Below, piece by piece: positions 1-8,600 of a stretch of DNA of 64,000 nt (its first letter is position 1; each line of letters begins with the position of its first letter). The notes under the pieces are model-generated. The model worked only from the letters and a program-made list of their open reading frames with translations, made no database searches and was not told the origin of the DNA. A program made the translations under genes and the position numbers. This DNA is from Bifidobacterium sp. UBA744 (GTDB lineage Bacteria; Actinomycetota; Actinomycetes; Actinomycetales; Bifidobacteriaceae): contig DBKS01000055.1 of the NCBI GenBank assembly GCA_002298605.1, positions 47,251 to 111,250 of the forward strand. The letters run 5' to 3'.

Positions 1-452
1 TTCAGCGCGAGCACAATGCCCCCGAGAAACGTGATCGGCGCCTGCAAGATGATCATGAAGCCCTGGAAGAACATCATCTGGATCTGCTGGACGTCGTTGG
101 TCGCGCGGGTGATCAGCGATCCTGCGGAGAACCGCTCCACCTCCTGCAGGGAGAAGCCCTCGACTGCCGCGAAGTAGTCACGTCGCACTTCGTACCCGAT
201 GCGCATGGCAAGCCGCGCCGAAAAATACGCCGCCACGACGGCGGCCGCAACCTGGAGCGCCGAGAGGCCCAGCATGGCGGCCCCGTAACGGTAGATCTCA
301 TCGCGGTTGCCGGACGCGACGCCCTTGTTGATGATGTCGGCGTTCAAATTCGGCAGATACAGGCTCAGCAGCGCCTGGACGATCTGGAAGACGACCAGAG
401 CCGCGACCTCGCCCTTGTACGGGCGCAGATATTCTTTCATAATCCGAAACAT
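1..452 (-). CDS. ABC exporter (membrane + ATPase type), N-terminal part only
   Basis: The first 150 residues of a gene whose 3' end lies beyond the left edge. The start MFRIMKEYLRPYKGE is preceded by AAGGAG about 11 bases upstream. The sequence shows a short cytoplasmic lead, a membrane helix (VAALVVFQIVQALLSLYLP), the phrase LNADIINKGVASG, a second helix around AAVVAAYFSARLAMRIG, and the intracellular-loop signature SLITRATNDVQQIQ. That pattern is typical of the transmembrane domain of type IV multidrug/lipid ABC exporters (MdlA/LmrCD-like). The ATPase domain is not visible. It sits 68 bases downstream of the TetR gene on the same strand, so it is probably that regulator's target, perhaps one half of a heterodimer. 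Substrate unknown. Confidence 0.85.
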   Translation of the reverse strand, partial: MFRIMKEYLRPYKGEVAALVVFQIVQALLSLYLPNLNADIINKGVASGNRDEIYRYGAAMLGLSALQVAAAVVAAYFSARLAMRIGYEVRRDYFAAVEGFSLQEVERFSAGSLITRATNDVQQIQMMFFQGFMIILQAPITFLGGIVLAL

Positions 453-474
453 CCGATTCCATACTCCTTTCTGT

Positions 475-496
475 GATATGCATCTCGATATGCATC
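475..496. repeat. Tandem 10-bp direct repeat before the ABC exporter
   Basis: GATATGCATC occurs twice (475-484 and 487-496) separated by TC, a 12-base period; each copy contains the palindrome ATGCAT. It lies between the TetR stop and the exporter ribosome site. It may be a second regulator site or part of the mRNA leader; function is not shown. Confidence 0.5.
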
Positions 497-520
497 GACG
501 GCGAATCCGACGATGACGGC

Positions 521-1180
521 CTAGTGGCGCAGCACGCCATCCATGACGATGCTTGAGGCGTCATCGGCCGTGATACCGAAATCGTGGAATTCGCGGGCCA
601 TCGCCATGGACATCACCACGCTCTGCACAAAGGCCACCACGGTGTCAACCGGCATGCGCAACTGGTCGGCGTCGGGACCGATCAGGTCATGGCAACATCG
701 CGTCAGGTACGACAGTCGTTCCTGGTAGGTGTTTTTGACGCGTGTGATCTCCGACTTATGCGCTTCGACCGCGCCCTTGGCGCGCTGACCCTCCGATCCG
801 CGCAGAAAACGTCTGAAGATGACCATCATGTGGACCCAGGACGATATGAGGTCGGTGGCCAGCGCGATATAGACGTCAAGGCGCTCCCGCAGGCTCGGCA
901 GTTCATGAAGGGCCGCCAGCCGGCCGTCGGCGTCGTCATTGCGTGCCATTTGTTCGAGCCGATGCGAGAACGCCGCGATCAGCAGCTCCTCCTTGGAATC
1001 GAACACCCTGAACAAGGTGCCTTCCGCCACACCGGCCGCCTGGGCAAGCTCCTTGGTGGTCATGGTCATCTCGCTGTCGACCACTTGCCGGCTCACCGCT
1101 TCCAATATGGCTTCGCGACGCCGGTCGCTCGACATTGCCCGGGCTCTCGGTTTTCTTGCCTTCGCGGATTCATTGGTCAC
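521..1180 (-). CDS. TetR/AcrR-family transcriptional regulator
   Basis: A 219-residue protein with an N-terminal TetR helix-turn-helix at about residues 22-68: REAILEAVSRQVV, then TTKELAQAAGVAEGTLFRVF, followed by DSKEELLIAAFSHRL. The C-terminal part is helical and presumably binds a ligand. A perfect palindrome lies directly upstream (1199-1222), as expected for an autoregulated TetR repressor. The gene is followed on the same strand by an ABC exporter, so the likely role is drug- or lipid-responsive repression of that exporter. The GTG at 1180 lies 8 bases from a possible -10 (TATGGT, 1194-1189) with no good ribosome site, so the message may be leaderless. An alternative start is the ATG at 1135 (MSSDRRREA), which keeps the whole DNA-binding domain. 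Confidence 0.9.
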   Translation of the reverse strand: MTNESAKARKPRARAMSSDRRREAILEAVSRQVVDSEMTMTTKELAQAAGVAEGTLFRVFDSKEELLIAAFSHRLEQMARNDDADGRLAALHELPSLRERLDVYIALATDLISSWVHMMVIFRRFLRGSEGQRAKGAVEAHKSEITRVKNTYQERLSYLTRCCHDLIGPDADQLRMPVDTVVAFVQSVVMSMAMAREFHDFGITADDASSIVMDGVLRH

Positions 1181-1198
1181 GGCGCATCACCATACCAC

Positions 1199-1222
1199 AA
1201 ATGAGTGAGTACTCACTCATTT
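1199..1222. promoter_or_regulatory. TetR operator: perfect 24-bp palindrome
   Basis: The half-site AAATGAGTGAGT is followed at once by its exact reverse complement, centred between 1210 and 1211. It lies 18 bases upstream of the TetR start and covers the expected -35 region of its promoter (candidate -10 at 1189-1194). This fits autorepression. Half-sites of the TGAGT...ACTCA kind are common among TetR regulators; the binding itself is inferred. Confidence 0.8.
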
Positions 1223-1320
1223 ACTCCGAAAGAAAAAAGGGATGTGTGACGGCTCAGCACCGCATCACACATCCACCCGATTCTCCCCCGGGGACGACGC
1301 ACGCCTGGGCGGCATGGCAC

Positions 1321-2166
1321 CTACCCCGCGAACGCCATCCAACGTCCCCCATCATGCGCCACCGTCAGATCGAGCCCGAAAATGGCGCTGAGCCGTTCGG
1401 AGGTAAAGCCGTGCTCCAAATCACCGGCATAGACGATCGTGCCCGGCGCCGGATCATGACCGGCCACGTTATCGGCATACGCATCCGCCTCATTGCCGCT
1501 GACACGGCCCATGATGGCCACATGGTCAAAGCCCGGGGGGATCTCTTCCAGACGATGGGTGACGAGAATCACCGTGCGCCCGGCATCCCGCTCCCCTATC
1601 TCACTCAGCGCCCGCAGCGCGAGCTCCCGCCCGCCGAGATCAAGCCCCGTGGTGGGTTCATCCAGGATCAGCAGATCGGGATCGGCCATCAGGGCCCGGC
1701 AAATCAGCACCCGGGTCCGCTCGCCCTCGGAGAGCTTGAACATCTGCTTGCCCTCAAGGTAACCAATGCCGAACTGCGCCATCAACGCGCGCGCCCTGGC
1801 GTATTCCTCGGCGCTATACGTGTCCTTCCAGCGCCCGGTCACCGCCTTGGTGGCGGTGACCACCGCGTCGAGCGGATCCTCGTCCCCCGGAAACGCACGG
1901 GCGAGTTCTGCCGAGCTCAGTCCGATGCGCTGGCGATACGAAAAGACGTTCACCTTGCCCAACCGATTGCCGAGGATCTCGACGCTGCCCTCGGAAGGAT
2001 GCCCGCGAGTGGCCATCATCCGCACCAACGAGGATTTGCCGATGCCGTTGGGTCCGAAGAGGATCCATTTCTCCCCGCGCTTGACATCCAGATTGACGTC
2101 GGTGAGGATCACGCGACGCTGACGGCGGAACTCCACGCCGCGAAGCACTAATGCAGATTCGGCCAT
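1321..2166 (-). CDS. Stand-alone ABC ATPase (ModF/YlmA-like)
   Basis: A 281-residue cytoplasmic ATPase with Walker A GPNGIGKSS, Q-loop region SYRQRIGLSS, signature LSEGERTR, Walker B LLILDEPTT and switch histidine VTHRLEEIP. The protein ends shortly after one ATPase domain and has no membrane segment. No permease gene is adjacent, so transport is not established; related single-ATPase proteins (YlmA, ModF-like) are often of unknown role. The start is placed at MAESALVL; its ATG sits one base past the stop of the upstream glycogen synthase gene, with GGAAG as ribosome site. An alternative start at 2181 (MSGSDMAES) would overlap that gene. Translational coupling to it is likely. Confidence 0.85.
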   Translation of the reverse strand: MAESALVLRGVEFRRQRRVILTDVNLDVKRGEKWILFGPNGIGKSSLVRMMATRGHPSEGSVEILGNRLGKVNVFSYRQRIGLSSAELARAFPGDEDPLDAVVTATKAVTGRWKDTYSAEEYARARALMAQFGIGYLEGKQMFKLSEGERTRVLICRALMADPDLLILDEPTTGLDLGGRELALRALSEIGERDAGRTVILVTHRLEEIPPGFDHVAIMGRVSGNEADAYADNVAGHDPAPGTIVYAGDLEHGFTSERLSAIFGLDLTVAHDGGRWMAFAG

Positions 2167-2167
2167 A

Positions 2168-3415
2168 TCACTTCCGCTCATCCAGCACGGACTGATACAC
2201 GGCGACGGTGCGATCGGCGATGGACTCCCAGCTGAAATGGTCGCGGGCACGCTCGTAACCCGCATGGCCCATGCGCTTGGCACGGTCGGGATCCTCAAAC
2301 ACCTTGTCGATGGCCGCAGCCATGTCGTGCACGAACTTATCGGGATCCGTGGGGGTGCCGGTGCCGTCATGCAGCTGGTCGATTGGGACCAGATAGCCGG
2401 TTTCGCCATCCACCACCACTTCGGGAATGCCGCCCGTCGCCGACGCCACCACGGGCAGACCGCACGCCATGGCCTCGAGGTTGACGATGCCCAGCGGCTC
2501 GTAGATGCTCGGGCAGATGAAGGCGTCGCAGCCATGTTCAAGCGCGTTCAGTTCCGGACGCGGCAGCATCTCCTCGATCCAGATGATATTGCCCCGCTCC
2601 GCATCCAGGCGGGCGAATGCGGTTTTGACCTCCTCGGCGATCTCCGGGGTGTCCGGCGCGCCGGCGCACAGCACGACCTGGATGCCCTTGTCGATGAGAT
2701 GCAGGGCCTTCAGCAGATACGGCAGGCCCTTCTGGCGGGTGATACGGCCGACGAACAGCAGCGTGGGCTTGTCGCGGTCGATGTGATAGCGATCGAACAC
2801 CCCCCACCCCTCGTCATCAGGCGCGGGCGTGTCAAAATCGCTCATGGTGATGCCATTGTGCACCACCACCACCTTCGCCGGATCCACATTCGGATAAGCG
2901 GCGAGAATATCCTCTCGCATGCCTCCGGAAACCGCGATGATGCGGTCGGCGTGCTCATACGCATCGCGCTCGGCCCAGGACGACAGGTTGTAGCCGCCGC
3001 CGAGCTGCTCGCGTTTCCACGGGCGGAAGGGCTCAAGGCTGTGCGCGGTGATAACCAGCGGAATGTCGTGCAGCTGCTGGGCGAGACGGCCGGCCAGACA
3101 GGCGTACCACGTATGAGCATGCACCAAATCGGCATCCACGTCATTGGCGATCTGCAGGTCCACGCCAAAGGTCTTCAGGGCGGCATTGGCGTCGGACAGC
3201 TCCGCCGGAACGTCATAGCCGACAAGCTTGAGGCTGCCCTTCGCCCGATCGGCATTGGGGATCACGGGAACATCGTCCGAAGTGCGCCTGCCGTCAAAGG
3301 CGCGCACGGTCACGTCGATCCGCTCGGCCAGCACCTTCGACAATTCCTCGGCGTGCACCCCCGCGCCCCCGTACACATGCGGCGGATATTCCCTGGTCAC
3401 CACGTCAACCTTCAT
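2168..3415 (-). CDS. glgA: GT4-family glycogen synthase (GlgM/GlgA actinobacterial type)
   Basis: A 415-residue GT-B glycosyltransferase. The N-terminal glycine loop is REYPPHVYGGAGVHAEEL. The acceptor side has DLVHAHTWYACLAG. The C-terminal nucleotide-sugar domain has LLFVGRITRQKGLPYLL and the GT4 EX7E motif CPSIYEPLGIVNLEAMACG. Length and motifs match the actinobacterial glycogen synthase / alpha-maltose-1-phosphate synthase family, which uses ADP-glucose made by GlgC (encoded at 29131 in this window). Whether it extends glycogen directly or makes maltose-1-phosphate cannot be told from sequence. The ATG has AAGGAG 5 bases upstream. Cytoplasmic. Confidence 0.88.
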   Translation of the reverse strand: MKVDVVTREYPPHVYGGAGVHAEELSKVLAERIDVTVRAFDGRRTSDDVPVIPNADRAKGSLKLVGYDVPAELSDANAALKTFGVDLQIANDVDADLVHAHTWYACLAGRLAQQLHDIPLVITAHSLEPFRPWKREQLGGGYNLSSWAERDAYEHADRIIAVSGGMREDILAAYPNVDPAKVVVVHNGITMSDFDTPAPDDEGWGVFDRYHIDRDKPTLLFVGRITRQKGLPYLLKALHLIDKGIQVVLCAGAPDTPEIAEEVKTAFARLDAERGNIIWIEEMLPRPELNALEHGCDAFICPSIYEPLGIVNLEAMACGLPVVASATGGIPEVVVDGETGYLVPIDQLHDGTGTPTDPDKFVHDMAAAIDKVFEDPDRAKRMGHAGYERARDHFSWESIADRTVAVYQSVLDERK

Positions 3416-3501
3416 AGCGTCTCCTTCGAACCGGTTTGACTCTCAACCACCTACCAATATACCGGCTGCGCCTCCACCGACACGGCAACGGGGAACACGG
3501 G

Positions 3502-3975
3502 TCAGACGGCCGTGCCGTTGGCGTCGAGATTCGGATTGCGCTTCGAATCACCCGCGGTGAAGAACAGGCTGAGCGTGCCGACGACGAACACCGCCGACAC
3601 CGTGATGATCAGCCACAGCGGATGCTCCGGCAACCACATCACCACGAAGAACCCGATGATCGAAACGGTGATGAGCACCCAGCTGACCAGACGGGCCCAT
3701 CCCTTCGCCCCGTGCGGCGCGGTGAAGCCCTTCGAGGGATTGCGATAGTTCGGGTTGGTGTTGTACGCGGTTTCCGTCGCGATGTCCTCCACATGGGCCG
3801 TGGGCTTCCAGGGACCGGAATCGTCCACGCCCTCCTGCAGGCGCCGCGACTTCTCCTGAAGCTGGTATTCGTCAATCATGCCGGAACGGCCGCGTCCACG
3901 AGTCTGATCGTATTGGGACGGGATGCCGCGGCGGCTGCGTTTCGCCTGGGCACGTCGTTCAGCGCGGTTAGCCAT
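3502..3975 (-). CDS. Small membrane protein with basic N-terminus, unknown function
   Basis: A 157-residue protein I do not recognise. It begins with a strongly basic stretch (MANRAERRAQAKRSRRG) that would stay in the cytoplasm. A hydrophilic region of about 85 residues follows, then two membrane helices near the C-terminus (LVSWVLITVSIIGFFVVMWL and LWLIITVSAVFVVGTLSLFF) and a short polar tail. The ATG has AAGGGAG 6 bases upstream. It stands alone between the gltBD terminator and the glycogen synthase gene, all on the same strand. Similar short two-helix proteins with an RRAQAK-type start are common in actinobacteria, without known role. Confidence 0.75.
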   Translation of the reverse strand: MANRAERRAQAKRSRRGIPSQYDQTRGRGRSGMIDEYQLQEKSRRLQEGVDDSGPWKPTAHVEDIATETAYNTNPNYRNPSKGFTAPHGAKGWARLVSWVLITVSIIGFFVVMWLPEHPLWLIITVSAVFVVGTLSLFFTAGDSKRNPNLDANGTAV

Positions 3976-4004
3976 AGTTGCTCCCTTCGGCTAGGCATAA
4001 ACAA

Positions 4005-4079
4005 TGGATCCTGCGGTCGATGATACCGCAGGATCCAACGGCGCCATTGACCCGAACCCCTGTCCGGGTCTCAATGGCG
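4005..4079 (-). terminator. Double-hairpin terminator of gltBD
   Basis: Two stem-loops follow gltD on the minus strand. The first in the message pairs CGCCATTG/CAATGGCG (4042-4049 with 4072-4079), continued by ACCCG/CGGGT. The second is a 13-bp perfect stem TGGATCCTGCGGT (4005-4017) with 4025-4037, followed on the minus strand by the T-rich TTGTTTATG. Confidence 0.75.
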
Positions 4080-4097
4080 ATCCAATTCGGCAGCCGT

Positions 4098-5630
4098 TCA
4101 GCGAGGCAGCATCATCGGCCGGTCGGACGCCGCGATCGGGGCGGGAAGCTCGGTGGCACCGGTGAGGAACTTGTCCACGGCGGCCGCGCAGGAACGTCCC
4201 TCCGAAATGGCCCACACCACCAGGCTCTGGCCTCGTCCGGCGTCGCCGCAGACGAAAACCCCCTCCTGCGACGTGGCGAACTCGTCATCACGAGCCACAT
4301 TGCCGCGACGATCGAGATCGACGGGCAGCTGATCGACCAGCGTCGTGGTGTCCGGATGCAGGAAGCCCACGGAAATCAGCACCAGATCGGCGGGCAGCAC
4401 ACGCTCGGTGCCCGGCTGACGGGTGAACGGGCCATCCTCGCCGGGAGCCACCGACACGACCTTCAGGCCGGTGACATGGCCGGTTTCGTCGGCGACGAAC
4501 CCTTCGGAGGCCGTGGAGTTCTCAACGTGGACGCGGGCCCGTTCCTCCTCGGAACCGACAAAGTTGACCGAATCGGTGCTGTACAGGTATTCGCCGCCCT
4601 CGGCCATCGACGAGGTCTTCTGGTACAGGCGGGCGAAGGTCGGCCAGGGAGCGTTGTCCGGACGGGACGTCGGCTCCTTCGGCATGATCTGCAGCACGGT
4701 GACGTCCTTGGCCCCCTGACGGATCGCGGTGCCCAGGCAGTCGGAGCCGGTGTCGCCTCCACCGATCACGATGACGTGCTTATCCTTGGCGGTGATGTCA
4801 TGCACCGGCTTGACGCCGTAGACGCGACGCGTGGCGTCGGGCAGGAACTCCATGGCGAAGTGAATGCCCTTCAAGTCGCGGCCGGGGATCTTCATATCGC
4901 GCGGCACGGTCGAGCCGATGGCCACGACCACGGCGTCATACCGATCTCGCAAATCATCCCAGCTGATGTCCTTGCCGATTTCGACACCGGTGCGGAACCG
5001 GGTGCCCTCGGCCTCCATCTGCTCAATGCGGCGATCGATCAGGTGCTTGTCGAGTTTGAAGTTCGGAATGCCGTAGCGCATCAGGCCGCCGATGGCGTCA
5101 TCGCGTTCGTAGACCACCACGGTATGCCCGGCGCGGGTGAGCTGCTGGGCGCAGGCCAAGCCGGAAGGTCCGGAACCAACCACGGCCACGGTCTGGTCGG
5201 TGAGGCGCTGCGGTGGCAGAGGCTTGACGTAGCCGAGCTCCCACGCCTGGTCGATGATGGTCACCTCATCGTTCTTGATCATGGTCGGTGGCTGGTGAAT
5301 GCCGAGCACGCAGGAGGCCTCGCACAGCGCCGGGCAGATACGCCCGGTGAACTCCGGAAAGTTCGACGTGGTGGACAGGCGATTGTAAGCGTCCTCCCAC
5401 TTCTCCTGACGAACCAGATCATTGAATTCGGGGATCAGGTTGCCCAGCGGACAGCCGGACATGCAGAACGGGGTGCCGCAATCCATGCAGCGGGCGGCTT
5501 GCTCGGTGGTCCAAGGCTGCAGGCCTGACTCGGCATGAACGTCGAACCAGTCCTTAATGCGCTCGGATACCGGCCGCTCGGCAAGCTCGTGACGGGTGCG
5601 GACCTTCAGGAATCCTCTGGGATCTCCCAT
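4098..5630 (-). CDS. gltD: Glutamate synthase, small (beta) subunit
   Basis: A 510-residue partner of GltB. It passes electrons from NADPH to the large subunit, where 2-oxoglutarate and glutamine become two glutamates. N-terminal cysteine clusters for Fe-S binding are visible: CMDCGTPFCMSGCP and CPALCEASC. Next come an FAD-binding motif (VAVVGSGPSGLACAQQL) and an NADPH-binding motif (VIVIGGGDTGSDCLG). The C-terminus has GVFVCGDAGRGQSLVVWAI, typical of this flavoprotein family. The ATG starts one base after the gltB stop, so the two are co-transcribed and probably co-translated. Length is normal for the family (about 480-510). Confidence 0.97.
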   Translation of the reverse strand: MGDPRGFLKVRTRHELAERPVSERIKDWFDVHAESGLQPWTTEQAARCMDCGTPFCMSGCPLGNLIPEFNDLVRQEKWEDAYNRLSTTSNFPEFTGRICPALCEASCVLGIHQPPTMIKNDEVTIIDQAWELGYVKPLPPQRLTDQTVAVVGSGPSGLACAQQLTRAGHTVVVYERDDAIGGLMRYGIPNFKLDKHLIDRRIEQMEAEGTRFRTGVEIGKDISWDDLRDRYDAVVVAIGSTVPRDMKIPGRDLKGIHFAMEFLPDATRRVYGVKPVHDITAKDKHVIVIGGGDTGSDCLGTAIRQGAKDVTVLQIMPKEPTSRPDNAPWPTFARLYQKTSSMAEGGEYLYSTDSVNFVGSEEERARVHVENSTASEGFVADETGHVTGLKVVSVAPGEDGPFTRQPGTERVLPADLVLISVGFLHPDTTTLVDQLPVDLDRRGNVARDDEFATSQEGVFVCGDAGRGQSLVVWAISEGRSCAAAVDKFLTGATELPAPIAASDRPMMLPR

Positions 5631-5631
5631 T

Positions 5632-8600
5632 TCAGTGGGCTCCTTCCATGACTTGTTCGTACGTCTTCTCCCACACGCCGGGCGCGGAGAAGTCGATGTT
5701 GTTGGCTTCGGCCTGCGCCATGGCGTTCAGCATGGCGACATAATGCGCTGGCACCACATGGGTGAAGCGTGTGACGGCATCGGCCCAGTCGCCCAGAAGC
5801 TCCTTGGCAAAGGCCGAACCGGTCTCCTCGGCATGCCTCTTGACCAGTTCATGAACCAGCTGCTCGTCCTCGCCCTCAAGCGGCTTGAACAGCAGAGAGC
5901 CGTCATGCGCGGCGGCGGGGTTGACCTTGTTCATGTCCAGATCGAGCACATAGGCGTTGCCGCCGGAGAAGCCCGCGCCGAAGTTGCGGCCGGTCGAGCC
6001 AAGCACCACCACGGTGCCGCCGGTCATGTATTCGCAACCGTGATCGCCGACGCCCTCCACCACAAACGTGGCACCGGAATTGCGCACCGCAAAGCGTTCG
6101 CCGGAACGTCCGGCCACGAACATCTCTCCGGATGTCGCGCCGAAACCGGTGACGTTGCCCGCGATGACGTTCTCATGCGGGTCGAAGCTCACACCGTCCT
6201 CCGCGCGGACGATGATGCGGCCACCGGACAGCCCCTTGCCTGCATAGTCGTTGACTTCACCGTAAATGCGCATGGTTTCGCCCTTGGGGATGAACGCACC
6301 GATGGACTGGCCTCCGGAGCCGTGAAGCGTCATGTCGATGGTGTTGTCCGGCAGACCCTCCTCACCATAGCGGCGGGTGATCTCATAGCCGACCATCGTG
6401 CCGACCGTGCGGTTCACATTTCGGATCGGCAGCTCGATGAGCACCGGCTCCTTGCGCTCAAGCGCGGGTTGGGCCATCTTGATGATGTCGTTGTCCAACG
6501 CCTTGCCGAGCTCGTGGTCCTGGGTCTCGGTGTTGTGCAGGATGGTCCCGGGGATCGGACCTGGCTGCATCAGCACGTTGGTCAGATCGACGCCGTCGGC
6601 CTTCCAGCGCTTGATCGCCTCGTCCTGGTCGAGACACTCGACATGGCCCACGGCCTCCTTCAGCGTGCGGAAGCCGAGCTCGGCGAGGATCTCGCGAACC
6701 TCCTCCGCGATGTACATGAAGAAGTTGATCACATATTCGGGCTTGCCCTTGAAGCGTGCGCGCAGCTCGGGGTCCTGGGTGGCGATGCCCTGCGGACAGG
6801 TGTTCTTCTGGCACGCGCGCATCATCACACAGCCTTCGACGATCAGCGCGGCAGTGGCGAAGCCGAATTCCTCGGCGCCAAGCAGCGCGGCGATCACCAC
6901 GTCACGGCCCGTCTTGAGCTCGCCATCGCACTGCACGACGATGCGGGAACGCAAACCGTTGAGAATCAAGGTCTGCTGAGTTTCCGCCAAACCGATCTCC
7001 CATGGGGTGCCGGCGTGACGAATGGCGTTCAACGGCGCAGCGCCGGTGCCGCCATCATAGCCGGAGATCAGCACCACGTCGGCATGGCACTTGGCCACAC
7101 CCGCCGCGATCGTTCCGACGCCGAACTCAGAGACCAGCTTGACATGCACCCGGGCCTTCGGATTCGCCATCTTCGCATCGTTGATCAGCTGCTTGAGATC
7201 CTCGATCGAATAGATGTCGTGATGCGGCGGCGGGGAAATGAGCTCCACGCCCGGAGTGGCGTGACGGACCTTGGCGATCCACGGCGGCACCTTGGCACCG
7301 GGCAGATGGCCTCCCTCACCGGGCTTGGCGCCCTGGGCGAGCTTGATCTGCAGATCCGTGGCATGGACCAGATAATTGGAGGTGACGCCGAAACGGGCGG
7401 AGGCGATCTGCTTGATACGACTGTAACGCAGCGGGTCGTTGATGCGATCGTCCTCCTCGCCGCCTTCGCCGGAGTTGGAACGCGCGCCCAGCGTGTTCAT
7501 GGCGATGGCAAGCGTCTCATGCGCCTCTCGGGAGATGGAGCCATAGCTCATGGCACCGGTGGAGAAGCTCTTGACGATCTCGCTGGCCGGCTCGACCTCG
7601 CTGATGTCGATCGGCTTGCGGTCATGCTTGAACTTCATCAGGCCACGCAGAGTCATCAGACGGTTCGAGGTGTCGTTGATGTGGTGCGAGTACTTCTTGA
7701 ACATCTGGTAGTCACCGCGTTGGGTCGACTGCTGCAGCAGGAAAATCGCCTCGGGATCGTTGAGATGGTCCTCACCGGTGCGCCGCCACTTGTATTCGCC
7801 GCCGGTTTCGAGGTTCATATGCGGGGTGGCGGTCCACTGGTTCGGATACGCCACACGGTGACGGATCGCCACCTCTTCGGCGAGCTCGTCCAATCCCACG
7901 CCGCCAACCTGGGAGACGGTGCCGGTGAAGTACTTGTCGACGATCTGCTTGTTCAGTCCGACGGCCTCGAAGAGCTGCGCGCCACGGTAGCTCATAATCG
8001 TGGAGACGCCCATCTTCGACATGATCTTGAGCACGCCGATCGACAGGGCCTTGGTGAGGTTCTTCACGGCGGTGGGCGCATCGACCTTGAGATATCCGGT
8101 ACGGGCCAGATCCTCGACCGACTCGAAGGCGAGGTACGGGTTCACGCAGGCGGCGCCGTAGGCGATCAGCAGGGCGACATGGTGGACCTCGCGCACATCG
8201 CCGGCCTCGACGGCCATGGAGATCTGCGTGCGCGTATGGCGACGCAGCAGGTGGTGCTGCACCGCGGAGGTCAGCAGCAGCGAGGGGATCGGCCCCCAGG
8301 TGTGGTTGGACTCACGGTCGGACAGCACGATGAAGTTGCTGCCGTTGGCGATGGCCTCGTCGATTTCGCCGAAGATCTCCTCGAGGCGGGCCTCCAGCGC
8401 CTTGCCGCCACCGGCCACCTGATACAGACCCTTGACGACGTACGACTTGTAATAGCCGCCAAGCACCTTCGCCTTGTCGAGCCGCTTGAGCTGTGCCATT
8501 TCATCGGAGTTGATGACGGGCTGCGGAATGAGGATCTTCTTGGCGTGCAGTTCGGTGTCCTCGAGGAGGTTCGGCTCCGGGCCGATCGCGGATTCCAGGG

